Positions 1 through 10,453 of a stretch of 64,000 nucleotides of DNA are shown piece after piece. This DNA comes from Skeletonema tropicum (lineage: Eukaryota; Bacillariophyta; Thalassiosirophyceae; Thalassiosirales; Thalassiosiraceae): assembly GCA_037178625.1 (NCBI GenBank), contig CM074148.1, positions 868,001 to 932,000 on the forward strand, given 5' to 3'. Every line of letters begins with the position of its first letter. The first letter of the stretch is position 1. Under the pieces are notes generated by a model. That model did not search any database. It was given only the letters and a program-made list of their open reading frames with translations, and was not told the origin of the DNA. The position numbers and the translations under genes were made by a program.

Positions 1-399
1 CGATTCTGAATCCAGAAACGGACAACAACGTGGTAAACAACCAATAGAGGGGATCTGATCAGGTTAATATGGGAGGGGTGACGATTGTATTGGTGTAGAG
101 GACGATCATTCGGGCGGCACAATTTTCATCGTCATGGTGAAGTGTAATTTTCTAAAAATACTGTTCCGTTCGGGGAATTTTCAAAAATCGGCCACCGTGG
201 TCCACCCACACAGTGTATTTAGAAGTGGACTACGGTCCGTCTTTCTTTTCAAAAGCTAGTATAATTCAATACTTTGGCAAAGATAGGCCGGCAGCATTAA
301 TCCCGACGAGCATGCCATCGAGAAATGGTGCGTTCGGAAAGGGCGCCCCCTAAACGGTGCATAAGTAATAAAATCCAAGCTTCGTTCAAAGCTTGAGCT

Positions 400-421
400 T
401 TTGCGCTCTACACACGAGACG
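400..421 (+). repeat. 22-bp inverted repeat, left copy
   Basis: These 22 bases are the exact reverse complement of 2195-2216. The shared core is GCTCTACACACGAGACG. Both copies are followed, on their own strands, by A/T-rich sequence. The two may be the ends of an old 1.8-kb element or scattered copies of a short repeat. The word ACACGAGA also recurs at about 413, 486 and 508. Confidence 0.6.
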
Positions 422-2045
422 CATTTTTTTCTACAATCACACAAAAATCCGTAATTGTGTCTCTGCGCTCTGAAACGCTCGTACACACGAGAATACAAGA
501 GAGAACACACGAGATGACACTCATCTAAGCAGGACCTAAAAAGATACTAAACAGTCACACTTTTCTCACAACGACTCATCACACAATCACAATGTTACCA
601 TGACAGCACTATCGATACCACAAGTACAATGCCTTTAACACCGGCAACCTTACGTCTACCAAACCCAAAATATTGTATTTAGACCAATTTTCAACGCAGA
701 ATCCAATGGTCCCATCAATTTGTACCGATATTAAGTGTGTGACGACGTATTGCTCACTAAATAGTACGTTTCCGTATTTCGACCGAGCGTCAAATGGTCA
801 ATACGGGTCATTTATTCCATGTTATCATTCAACCAATGGGTCATTACCCTCATATATCCTTCATATAACTATCCTATAGGAGTTGCAAATGTTTTTGGTG
901 AGGAGTCATCCATATTACTCTCATTATTTACCTACTGAACGCACATCACCGGCACCCCACAATATGTTGCAAGGGTCTTAGATGATCCCAAATAATATGA
1001 TACCAGCACCTATGCCACAATATCTCATTATTCAATGATATTTCAACCGTTATATGGAGAAATAACACTGTGGATGAGCTGATCTGAGGTGATACAGGAC
1101 AACAATGTAACTCTTTGGATTGTGATTGCAGGGTATGGCTGATAAATTTGTTGCATAGTTATACTCTTTACGAAGTAATCTAGCCATCATGACATTATGA
1201 AGCCATTCTCCATGATGGCGAAGCGCATATGATCAGTTGGTGTTTAACATTATTGGAGTGAGTGACAGTTTGTGCATGTTCTTTGGAATTATTTGATCTG
1301 GACAACAATACACAATTCAACTATAATGAGCTGACATTCTTTGTATATAGATGGAGGACACCAAACTATTGTCCCCCCTCGCTCTCAATAGTGTAAATCC
1401 AAACTCTTTCGCTTGGTATATCGTCTCTTTCCGTTTTATTGCGTCATTAACCACCCAACACATGTGTGGATAGCATGATCACCTCCTCCAAAATAGGTAG
1501 ATAACACGGATAATTTTGGTAGAAACAGTTTTTGAGAGCCAGCCTGAGCGGCAAATCAAAGATGATTATTGTGTTGATCATTGGGGGTAGCGGTGTCAGT
1601 AAAAGAGCGGCAACACACCATTAAATATAACGATGACATCGTCGGCAGCATCGTCCGAGCACAGGCGAGTCGGTCTAATATAACGTATCAAATGAGGCCT
1701 ACGACCGCCCAATAATTCTACAATGTTGCAGATACCTTCCTTACATATCACAAGACGATTTACGCCACGGCTTGCATTGATTTGTTGCGTTATCCGCCTT
1801 ACATTTCATGTGCATAAATAATAAATGCTTCGATCGATGTCCTCATTTTCGACACAAAACGCTATATTTTGAATAATACCCCACCTACAACGCCGACCGG
1901 CAGCTCTAACGGAAGCTCATAACATAGGCAAACGCATTGTGGCCGGAGGTTGTGGTGGCTGGTCAGCTAGGGGTGTAGAAGTGCCATGATGGGAGGGCAT
2001 AGGGGGTGTTTGATAGATTCGTGTGGCCGTACAAAATTGTACAAA

Positions 2046-2087
2046 ATCTCGTGTGAGCTGGCCACATCTCACACGAGATCTCGTGTG
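2046..2087. repeat. Overlapping palindromes
   Basis: Two mutually exclusive hairpins overlap here. ATCTCGTGTGAG (2046-2057) pairs perfectly with 2068-2079 across a 10-base loop. CACACGAGATCTCGTGTG (2070-2087) is a perfect 18-bp palindrome. No adjacent gene explains it. Confidence 0.75.
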
Positions 2088-2194
2088 GCCACACGAATCC
2101 GTCTGAGACGTTCATCGGGGAAATGTGCAACAAAATGACAATTCGTACAGTGATTCCCGGTAATGTTAGGTAAATGTGCAAAAAGGCATAAATT

Positions 2195-2216
2195 CGTCTC
2201 GTGTGTAGAGCGCAAA
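2195..2216 (-). repeat. 22-bp inverted repeat, right copy
   Basis: This is the reverse-complement partner of 400-421, identical over 22 bases. Confidence 0.6.
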
Positions 2217-2829
2217 GACTGCCCCTTTTAGTCGAGCGAGCGAAGCAGAGCTTACCGGTCATTTCGCTTGAAATTCCTGTCCGTCCGTCCGTCGTGGACA
2301 AAAATCAAACCCTCTGACATTTTTGGGGGGAATATCGGAAGGCCAACCCAAAATCAAACCACCTGAAATTTGGCGCGACATCAGTCCGAAGAGAAATGAG
2401 AAATGAGAAGATGGAATAGAGAATTCAGTCACCGTCTCATTAAAGCAGAGACATAGGAGTACTTAATAGCTGTAATAAGCTCATCACCGTTTACACAAGT
2501 TGTGTCTTTACGAAGCTTGAGCTGCTGCGTACAATATATGCATGATATAAAAAAGAGGGCACCTCTTTTCAATTTTGAGGTTCAGCCCTGCCTTGGCCGC
2601 GAAAGACACGCGCGTCCACAAAATAAAAAACAACACGCGTCCAACAAAAAACAACACGCGAACCCTCAGGGTGAACCAGAGTTCAGATCAGGAACACAAG
2701 GGTGAACCAGTTCAGAAATGAAAATAACACCAGCCTGAACCGTTTCATCAGAAATTGGTCTCACTTCACCTCCAAAATCACCTTGCCATAATTTTTTGCA
2801 ACGAACAACGTCAAGTCAAAAGATCTAAC

Positions 2830-3697
2830 ATGAAAGTCCAACTCTTCGCTTCCGCAGCACTTATGCTACTCAGCGCCATCCCCGGTGCTCTCTCTGCCGA
2901 TGCCGATGCCCATGCCAAGGTAAGCTCTTTCTTCTTGCTATTACTCTCTTACTGTGGCTGCTGCTAGCTCTAGCTGGCGCCATCTAGCAAGGACACATAT
3001 CCATTCTAGGACTGGTTCGTTTTCTTTACCTTTACATTTATACATGCTTGCAAGAAGTTCCTCACCCTTTTGCTTTCGTTCGTCGATGTCGATGCTGTTC
3101 TTTTCTCTGTAGCACCGCCATCTCAAAGAAGGAAACTTTGAGGAGATGAAGTCACCCTCCGCACAGGAGTTGATCTCTCTGCGTGGAGCTTTGTCTGCCG
3201 ATGCCTTCGCCGCATCAGCAGATGATACCAGAGTATGTATAATGTGCGGAGATTATCTTTGCTGCACGGCGAAGGATGCCGCTGCCTTTGCCGCCGCAGC
3301 AGCAGCAGATGCTGATGCTACCATTATTGCAAGCGTCGAAAAAGACGCCGCAGCAGCTGCAGCTCAAGATGCCGTTGCCATCGAGTGTAAAAGTGGATGC
3401 GATGGTCGGTGCTGCAAGGTGAAGTTGCACGATGTGTTCTGGCAGACATCCACCTCTGCCGATGCCGCAGCCTTTGCCGCATCAGCAGATGATGCCAGAG
3501 AATGCCGTCTTTGCGGAGATGGATTTTGCTGCATGGCGAAGGATGCCGCCGATGCCGCTGCCTTCGCCGCCGCAGCAGAAGCAGATGCTGATGCTACCAT
3601 TATTGCAAGCGTTAAAAAGACGCCGCAGCAGCTGCAGCTCAAGATGACGTTGCCATCGAGTGTAAATGTGGATGTGATGGTCGGTGCTGCAAGGTGA
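2830..3697 (+). CDS. Secreted Ala/Asp-rich Cys-repeat protein, one intron
   Basis: I recognise no family. Exon 1 (2830-2919) encodes a signal peptide beginning MKVQLFASAALMLLSAIPG and ending near ALSADADA. A phase-0 intron (2920-3112) runs from GTAAGC to CTGTAG. Exon 2 starts at 3113 and is open to 3697, giving about 224 residues. Exon 2 holds two long tandem modules of about 85 residues. Each has a CxxCGDxxCC knot, an Ala/Asp-rich helix ending ADADATIIASV, a block with CDGRCCKV, and HDVFWQTSTS. The second module lost one base near 3612 (GTTAAAAAG against GTCGAAAAAG), so its second half is read out of frame and stops at 3697. The original frame would continue to a TAA at 3784-3786. Either the gene recently truncated or the base is an assembly error. 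The product is probably extracellular; its function is unknown. Confidence 0.65.
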
Positions 3698-3940
3698 ATT
3701 TGCGCGATGTGTTCTGGCAGACATCCACCTCTGCCGATGCCGCAGCCTTTGCCGCAGCAGCAGAAGATGCCTATGGGCGCAGCTAATTCGCTGCCGTAGT
3801 AGGAATCCGGGTGTGGATGATTGGAAGAATCATGGTCATGGTGTTGGAGAAAGGAGGAGGGGGATGGGATAACTATGGCGCAGAGTTAGTAGGAGTACTT
3901 GCTTATTCTGCACCATCACAGGAACCGCACTGCTCCTATG

Positions 3941-4082
3941 TAGGTGTAGGATTCTATAATATAATCTCTCTCTAGAGAGCTGTTTATCTAAGTCAAAGAT
4001 TTACTGAGGGGTCGACAGGTAGGACTTGATTTTCATTCGTCAATTTGTTTCACTCGTGCATGCCGATGATAGGAGTACATAC
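3941..4082. repeat. Dispersed repeat R1, copy a (partial)
   Basis: The sequence from the TAGGATTCTATAAT box through TCTAGAGAGC, GAGGGGTCGACAGG and GCATGCCGATGATAGGAGTA recurs near 5544-5830 and 9071-9410. This copy is the shortest. It lies between the Cys-repeat gene and the hydrolase. Confidence 0.8.
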
Positions 4083-4499
4083 CGGTACGGTACTTACCTA
4101 CCAAAGTTAATACCGGTTACACGTCGACAAGACCGCTCACCACTCAAAGATTTATTTGTATTCTCGCGTTCGCTTTGACGAGAAGATTGCTTGACATCAA
4201 CCAACAGAGAACAGAGAGCAAGCCAACAACAATTATTGACTCTAATCAAATCACGGCTGCGAAGAGCCACCTCCTTATTCACCTCGGTAATCGGCGCTGG
4301 GATCGTCGTGGGAGGAATATCGACACAGCCCGTCATGTCTCTCTTCTGTGGATCGATATCCTCCACAACCGCATGGACCATGCATTTCACTCTGTGCCTT
4401 TTACTATGCCAACTATGTTGTTGGTCTACCGAGTAGCTACCTCATTGGGTCCTCCCTGGCTGTGCTGCATGTGGAGTTGTAGGATCACCGCTCTTTCTG

Positions 4500-5509
4500 A
4501 TGAAATCAATCTTTGGGCCAAAGCAACCGGAGCCAAAGGTGAAAATGGTGAAACCAAATGATGAAGCATCGGTAAAACCAAAGAAAAGTTGGGCAGCCAC
4601 GATCTTAAAGGCAATCACTCGTCCTTTCCTTCGCTTGATATTTTTGGTGCTCGCCATTTTGGACACTGTCATCCACTCATCAATTTTAGAGAAGAGGGGG
4701 GGAACAAAAGCGGAAAGAAGCTGGTTCTGGAATCAGTTGTATGAAAAGGATGAAACGTATTATAATTATGGGTGCAGAATGACTATCCGGACGAATTGTG
4801 GATTCATATCAATGGAATTCTTAACGACGCTGATGCTGCAAAAGTTACTTGTAAGGTGATTTATGAAATGTTTGGCAGGCCTTGTAAACTTCTTCATAAT
4901 CCAACAGATGGACCTGTCCTTGATCTGTTGGAGTGCTTTATGGGTAAAACTGGATTGCTGAGGCTTGGATGTACTGGACCACGAAAGCTGTTACGGAACA
5001 TCCTTCGTGAGGAGATGAAAAAAGATTACAAGAAGATTGTGTTGATTGCACATAGTCAGGGCACCATCATTACAGGGAATGTGATTGCTGACTTTAACGA
5101 TATGATTGAGGACAAGGAGAAGTATTCTGCCGAGGAAAGAGAAGATATCCAGAAAAATGTGAGCAAGCTTGAGGTTTACCTTTTTGCTGGCGCTGCTCAT
5201 TATGTATCTGGGAAGTATGTGAGTCATCTCGAATGCCTCTCCAACCGTGGAGATGTCGTCGCAGTTCTCGGTCACATCTTTCCCAACATCTTTAAAGGTA
5301 TTTGGAGAAACACGAGGGGTAATGGAATCCGTTATGAGCATTGTAAGGATCTTGCTGAATACTCGAACTGGGGCCACACTTGTACGGATCACTACTTTGC
5401 CCCAATGGAGAAAGGATCGTTTTCCGAGAGCAAGCTTGTTACTGACTATTGGTTGAAGAATCCCGAGAGAAAGAATAAAACTGAGATGTCCCCGTTGGTT
5501 TCAACATAA
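4500..5509 (+). CDS. Alpha/beta-hydrolase (lipase-like), membrane-anchored, frameshifted
   Basis: Probable serine hydrolase. An ATG at 4500 opens a frame with a basic region and a hydrophobic segment (residues about 38-60, FLRLIFLVLAILDTVI), probably one membrane anchor. Near 4768-4773 the frame changes by one base: the first frame continues only to 4859, while the second, open from 4766 to 5509, carries the body. The body holds the nucleophile elbow IAHSQGT (Ser near 5056), typical of GxSxG-like hydrolases, and later Asp/His residues (HTCTDHYF) that could complete a triad. The break lies at a GGG run, and one extra G would join both parts into about 336 residues. It is therefore either an assembly indel or a young pseudogene. 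The substrate cannot be predicted. It lies between two copies of repeat R1. Confidence 0.65.
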
Positions 5510-5543
5510 TTTCAGAAGTATCTAGATACATCATAATGAATCA

Positions 5544-5830
5544 ACTAGAGAGAGCTGTTTATCTTAGTCAAAGATTTACCGAGGGGTCGACAGGACTTGA
5601 TTTTCATGCGTCAATTTGTTTCACTCAGTGCATGCCGATGATAGGAGTACATGGACGTCGAAATCAAAGCTATAGGCTGCTGAATAATTCTTCATTCGAC
5701 TCGACATTCTTTCAGTTTCATTTCAGTCATCAACTCACTTTTACACAGGTCGGAGCTGATTCTTCGGCAAATCCCACCGGAACTTTATCAACTCATCACT
5801 AAAGCATTCATGATACTGTTCTACCAACGA
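5544..5830. repeat. Dispersed repeat R1, copy b
   Basis: This copy is near-identical to 9071-9410 over most of its length. Read on the minus strand, both copies encode a related peptide block (KRIEGN-NESLVEQY, then SDEL-FRWDLPK). R1 is therefore a duplicated piece of a gene rather than random repeat DNA. Confidence 0.8.
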
Positions 5831-6390
5831 TTCATTGCAATTTCCCTCTATTCGTTTCCCCTTTAATTTCGTCCCTGTACCTGTACCCGGTAACAGTGTG
5901 GCATGTGATACCTTGCTCTGAGTCTGAGTTCTTCCATTGCCTGTTCTAGATTTCGGTGTAGATATAACATGAATGTGTGCTCCTCGATTCCTCTTTCTTC
6001 CAAGGTATTCGTTCGTTTCACGACCCCATCTTGAAATCGATCTAGGTACACTCGACTGTATTTTCGAATATCGATTTCCATTTGAAAGTGTTGACACTTA
6101 TCATTATCATCGCAAGCCCAATGTTCCTTAGCAGAACGACATCGACATCCTTCTTCACCTGCTTGATCATATTGTTGTTTGATTGCCGATTTGACCCAGT
6201 CATCATAGGTGCAGAATGGAAAGAGATGGATATATTCGACATGCTGTGCCGTTGCTGCTGTAGCTGTTGCGTCCAAATCTGATTCTTCAATTTCCGCTGT
6301 TATGTTATTTCTGGTGGTGGTTCGGAAAGGGCGCCCCCTAACCGTAGGCCGGTCAAAAATGGGCGGCAAAATGGGCGCAAAAAAGCCCAA
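5741..6390 (-). pseudogene. Unknown gene fragment, frameshifted
   Basis: The family is not recognised. On the minus strand a frame from 6390 to 5863 encodes about 175 residues with ordinary soluble composition (for example ELRLRARYHM near the end). A second frame picks up at about 5890 and continues to 5741 with the block found again at 9245-9410 (SLVEQY, FRWDLPK). The switch between frames near 5870-5900 suggests one gene broken by an indel. The block being repeated at 9.3 kb shows a 3' part was duplicated. It could instead be an exon pair with an unseen intron. Confidence 0.35.
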
Positions 6391-6636
6391 ATCAAGAGCA
6401 TTAGTTCAGAGGGTTTCAGTGGACTTATAGCTAGTGCCGGCACATTAAATTTTGTCTAATACCATCGCCTAAAATGTTTGGGCTCATATTCGGTCACTGC
6501 AGTGCTATAAGTGCCTTTGCTAGGGCATGACATGACCATGATCGATGTCTTCTTCCGTTCGTCAAAATGGTCTCAAATTTTTGCGCCCAAATGGGCGCAA
6601 AAAATATTTATTGGATTCCTACGTTGATATTCTACC

Positions 6637-6675
6637 ATGGACAAGATGGGTGTCCTTTCGTTTTTTCCCGCCAAA
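6637..6675 (+). repeat. Inverted repeat, left arm
   Basis: ATGGACAAGATGGGTGTCCT and the following CCCGCCAAA recur as the reverse complement at 8199-8236 with a few differences in the T-rich middle. The two arms flank the ORF at 6806-7738 and could be termini of a 1.6-kb element. Confidence 0.7.
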
Positions 6676-6805
6676 TAGGTCCTGGTTCCTCATTTAAAAA
6701 TTGCTGAGCGAAAGCTTGCTTCTTCGATTCGAACGAATGCCAATTGACTCCAATTGACTGCCACTTGAGCCAATCTGCGTCTATGTGGATAAGGGTAAGG
6801 AGAAG

Positions 6806-7738
6806 ATGACTTCAGATACTGGTGAAAGAGTCCGCTTTCATGGCCACCTAGCGTTGGCCAGGGAGATCTTCGCTAAGAGACAGATCCTGCTTCCATCCGC
6901 GTTCGTCCAAGTAGATTGGGTCAACGTGAACAAGGCTTTACACGAGGTCCCGCGGCTTTTCCAACTATGGGCATGCAAGCAAGTTCACGACATAGCCGGC
7001 ACCAACTTGCGGTTACACAGATGTGATCCTAATCACTCTCCTTTGTGTCCTTCTTGTCTGGATGCACAGGAGTCATGCGCTCACGTCTTAATGTGTGAAG
7101 AAGAGGATAGGGTAAAATGTTTTCAGATGTCAGCGGATAATTTACAGTCCTGGTTACAGTCGGTGGGGACATGTGAAGTGCTGGAAAAGTATATCATGAG
7201 TTTCGTGAGGGCTCGGAATGGCAAAAGCTTTATGGACTGCATTGCTAGCGATCATGACCCGATACTGCGGAAGTTGGCACGTTCACAAGATAAGATTGGA
7301 TGGCGGCGGTTTATGGAAGGAATGATATCCAAGGAGTTCTGTGCGATTCAAGAGACACATCGTCGTCTGGAGGGCAGCTATCTTTCGGGCGCAAAATGGG
7401 CACAGAGCTTCTCAATCAAGCTGATGGAGATGAAGATGACCCATGGACAGTGGCTGGTGAGGAATTTCTTGATTCATGATAAAATTTCGGGTATGCTTGC
7501 GTTAGAGAGGAAGGAGGAGCTACAAATAGCTATAGAGGAGCAGCAAGAGATGGGCTTAGAAGGGCTTGGAGAGGAGGATAAATATTTGATGGAAATCAAT
7601 CTCGATGATCTCGAAACAACTTTTGGTGAACATCAGGCTTATTGGCTGCTTTCAGTAAAAGCGGCACGTGAAGCCTTCTTGATACGTCGCCAGCGGGCTC
7701 AGGCAGCACTTCGACGCGGTCAAAACAACCACGGATAG
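6806..7738 (+). CDS. Retroelement-type C-terminal protein with CCHC zinc motif
   Basis: The first ATG in the open frame is at 6806 (the frame is open slightly upstream through a GTG). It gives about 310 residues. Near residues 82-97 is CPSCLDAQESCAHVLMC, a CxxC...HxxxxC arrangement resembling the zf-RVT motif found after reverse transcriptase domains of non-LTR elements. A later block, THGQWLVRNFLIHDK, resembles a sequence I associate from memory with C-terminal regions of diatom reverse-transcriptase-like ORFs; I could not verify this. No reverse transcriptase core is seen upstream. It is best read as the surviving 3' end of a retroelement ORF, or a host gene derived from one. A decayed copy of its last third lies at 62411-62521, supporting repeat origin. 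Confidence 0.6.
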   Translation: MTSDTGERVRFHGHLALAREIFAKRQILLPSAFVQVDWVNVNKALHEVPRLFQLWACKQVHDIAGTNLRLHRCDPNHSPLCPSCLDAQESCAHVLMCEEEDRVKCFQMSADNLQSWLQSVGTCEVLEKYIMSFVRARNGKSFMDCIASDHDPILRKLARSQDKIGWRRFMEGMISKEFCAIQETHRRLEGSYLSGAKWAQSFSIKLMEMKMTHGQWLVRNFLIHDKISGMLALERKEELQIAIEEQQEMGLEGLGEEDKYLMEINLDDLETTFGEHQAYWLLSVKAAREAFLIRRQRAQAALRRGQNNHG

Positions 7739-7883
7739 AGATGGGTATATGCTTATACTCTCGTGCAAATACTTGTATTTGTATATCTGGCCTGTATACA
7801 GGCTTATTGACATACACGTCAATATATCCCGGGCTTTTAAACGAGCTGTGGTAGGAGAGACAACCCTCTCCCGTGGTTCCGAC

Positions 7884-7993
7884 TGCGACGCTGTTTGGTT
7901 CTGCCCTCGGCGTATGAAGACTCCAATTGTTGGTTCAATGATGTCTAGGTAGCGATAATGCAACATTTACCTAATTTCCTAAGTGATATGATA
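7884..7993 (-). mobile_element. 110-bp fragment shared with outer LTR element
   Basis: These 110 bases are identical, as far as I can read, to 14958-15067, the leader/ORF-start part of the LTR element at 13779-21978. On the minus strand they include the peptide NQQLESSYAEGRTKQRR. No LTR is visible beside this fragment, so it is an internal piece of a related element. Confidence 0.85.
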
Positions 7994-9070
7994 CAATTGA
8001 CTGCCTTTCGACGCAATAGATGTCGCCCTTATCGCTCGAATTCACCGAAACCCGACGGTTTCCGCCTCTACATAACCATGAGAGACGAATTCATCCCTTT
8101 GGCCCATTCGATAACGCCGACATCAATTTAATCTAGCAGTGCACCATGAGCTCTTTTCGAGGCAAAATCGAGCCTCTGTACAAAACGCTAACAAATCGTT
8201 TTGGCGGGAAATAGAAAGGACACCCATCTTGTCCATTATTCTACCCTTCACTCTGGCCTCTTTTTCCTCCTCGCCTCCAATTCTGAGCTCAACAGGATGC
8301 TCTCCATGATGACCTCTGCTCCTACACCCCTAACGCCACACACGAAACGCATTATTATCCCAAAGCTAATATCATTGGCTGTTTAATTCCATTAGGGCTT
8401 GCTATGAATCGTTGTCTATGAAGAGAAATAATACTCACCATTAGGTGCATAAAATCATCATATTACACTCAATTCTACTCTACTTTGGCCATGTCAGGAG
8501 TGATACACTTCACAATACACTTCCATTTCACTCAGTACATATAAAAAAGGGTTTTGGGGCATCTTTGGCTACTTGAAATGATTAATTGCTCTCTATTTTA
8601 TTGATTGTGTGCCCTCTGGTGATTGTTATGAAGTTACTTCTCTGACATAGTGTTTGGGAGAGGTATAAGTCATTATCTGCCAGGAATATCACACCATTTG
8701 CCAATTATTATATTGTTGGGACGAGGGGTGATGTTTGGTGGCTCCATTGCATCGATTGCTGCCCCCCCCACAGCGGCCAAGTTGGTGATCAGCATGCACT
8801 CCAAACACATGCCGGTGCGCAGCGAGTACGTGATAATCTCGACTTTATGGGCAATATAGCGGCTACCAAGTCACCATTACTTCGTCATAGGTATAGTATC
8901 GGTTATTATTGTGTGGTGGCATCGTATTTGCGTCGGTGTACTGTAAATATATGAGGTCGGCTCTGGTATTTTTTTTGTAGGAGGGGTGGCCTCGTAAGTA
9001 GAACCATACTAATTCCTCTATGTAACGCAAAATGTCCAGCGTTTCAAATTTACTGTCCGCAAAGATAAGT
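7994..9070. other. No gene seen
   Basis: I see only short unsupported frames. The right arm of the inverted repeat lies at 8199-8236. Confidence 0.5.
8199..8236 (-). repeat. Inverted repeat, right arm
   Basis: Reverse complement of 6637-6675 (TTTGGCGGGAAA, then AGGACACCCATCTTGTCCAT). Confidence 0.7.
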
Positions 9071-9410
9071 ATGTAGGATTCTATAATCTCTCTCTAGAGA
9101 GAGCTGTTTATCTAAGTCTAAGTCAAAGATTCACTGAGGGGTCGACAGGACTTGATTTTAATTCGTCAATTTGTTTCACTCAGTGCATGCCGATGATAGG
9201 AGTACGTACGTCGTAATCAAAGCTATTGGCTGCTGAATAATTCTTCATTCGACTCGACACTCTTTCAGTTTCAGTTCAGTCATCCACTCACTTTTATACG
9301 GGTCGGAGCTGACTTGAGTCTTCGGCAAATCCCACCGGAACTCCATCAACTCATCACTACAGCATTCATACTGATACTGTTCTACCAACGATTCATTGCT
9401 ATTTCCCTCT
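9071..9410. repeat. Dispersed repeat R1, copy c
   Basis: This is the longest copy of R1. It matches 3941-4082 at its left end and 5544-5830 along most of its length, and it carries the same minus-strand peptide block (FRWDLPK). No complete gene surrounds it. Confidence 0.8.
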
Positions 9411-9940
9411 ATTCGTTTTTTGTACCTGGTCTTGGTACACCACGGATTCAAACTCAGCACACCGAGAGCAGCTAAAGGTGGGATACCCCCATGGCAGAAT
9501 AGAACTAACAAAATAATCTATCTATCTAACAATTGGCGTTTATTGGATATGGTAACACTACAGATCGCCCAGCCCATGCATTGGCGTTTGAGATTTTGTC
9601 AGCTTCAACATTTCTTACGTTGTTTCTTGTAACTACGAAAACAAAACGTGCTGCCGACTCCGATACCATACTTACAAGACACAGAAAATAATGCTGAAGC
9701 TTCTTTGGTGACATCATCTGTCCATCACCACTCACTAGAAACCTCCGACCGACCACCCTATCACCCTGGTCCAGCGGCTTCTTAAGGTCTCTTCGCCTTT
9801 TACCATTTCCCCTCATAATTATATGTGATTATTTGTTACCTACAAGTACTACCTACTGAACACATCACCAAACCATTTTTGTTAGCCACTCATCACACAA
9901 AATCCACAATCCATCGCCACCATGGCGATACTTCGCCGCA
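9411..9940. other. No gene seen
   Basis: Short frames on both strands, none with recognisable content. Confidence 0.45.
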
Positions 9941-10094
9941 CGCTAGTACCTCAGGGAGTGGTCGGCTACCCGGATCGATCATGCTAAATCGTCTCTAAAT
10001 CGTCTTTAGAATCGATTTAGGCCAGTCGATCCGGGTACATAGTCAATATTGAGAGAGCTAGAGAGTGTTTTCAGCAGCAGTGTCGTGTGTTGTG
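9941..10094. repeat. Hairpin-bearing repeat unit 1
   Basis: This unit aligns end to end with 10303-10453. Conserved flanks are CGCTAGTACCTCAGG on the left and CAGCAGTGTCGTGTGTTG on the right. Between them TACCCGGATCGA (9967-9978) pairs perfectly with TCGATCCGGGTA (10026-10037), and an inner TAAATCG/CGATTTA stem also forms. The stem sequence is different from that of unit 2 although the position is the same. Confidence 0.75.
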
Positions 10095-10302
10095 GAAATC
10101 AATGGGGTCAACAGTACCGACGCTCTTTCTAGGTGAATTTCTTCATCGACGGTGCCGAGAGCACATCCTACCGGTGAATGATTTGTAACATGGGATCTCC
10201 GCGGCCAAAGAGACGTACCGCTACCCTGATCCGCTTCGAGAACTCCTTCGACACGGAGATATTTTATGTCTGAAATAAATATCATATCGCCACTTCAACA
10301 TG

Positions 10303-10453
10303 CGCTAGTACCTCAGGAAGTGGTGAATTACATGGACTTGACACATTAAACCGTCTCTTGTGCTTCTTTTGAATCGATTAGACCTATCAAGTCCATCTAA
10401 TTTGTAAGAATTGAGCGATGTAGAGAATATTTTCAGCAGCAGTGTCGTGTGTT
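10303..10453. repeat. Hairpin-bearing repeat unit 2
   Basis: Paralog of 9941-10094. ATGGACTTGA (10332-10341) pairs perfectly with TCAAGTCCAT (10387-10396), and ATTA/TAAT extends the stem beyond a C-C mismatch. Most stem bases differ from unit 1, yet pairing is kept. Confidence 0.75.

Larger units (their letters stand above)
1..2829. other. Gene-free stretch
   Basis: I see no convincing gene here. Open frames are short, lack codon structure and match no family I know. The stretch holds a 22-base inverted repeat pair (400-421 and 2195-2216), a palindrome cluster at 2046-2087 and the word TTCGGAAAGGGCGCCCCCTA near 326-347, which recurs near 6325-6345. Confidence 0.6.

Noticed and set aside
326..347. 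Shared word TTCGGAAAGGGCGCCCCCTA at about 326 and 6325
   Set aside because: It is about 20 bases only, with unrelated flanks; too little to name an element.
1963..2301. Minus-strand 112-codon frame
   Set aside because: It overlaps the palindrome cluster and has no recognisable domain.
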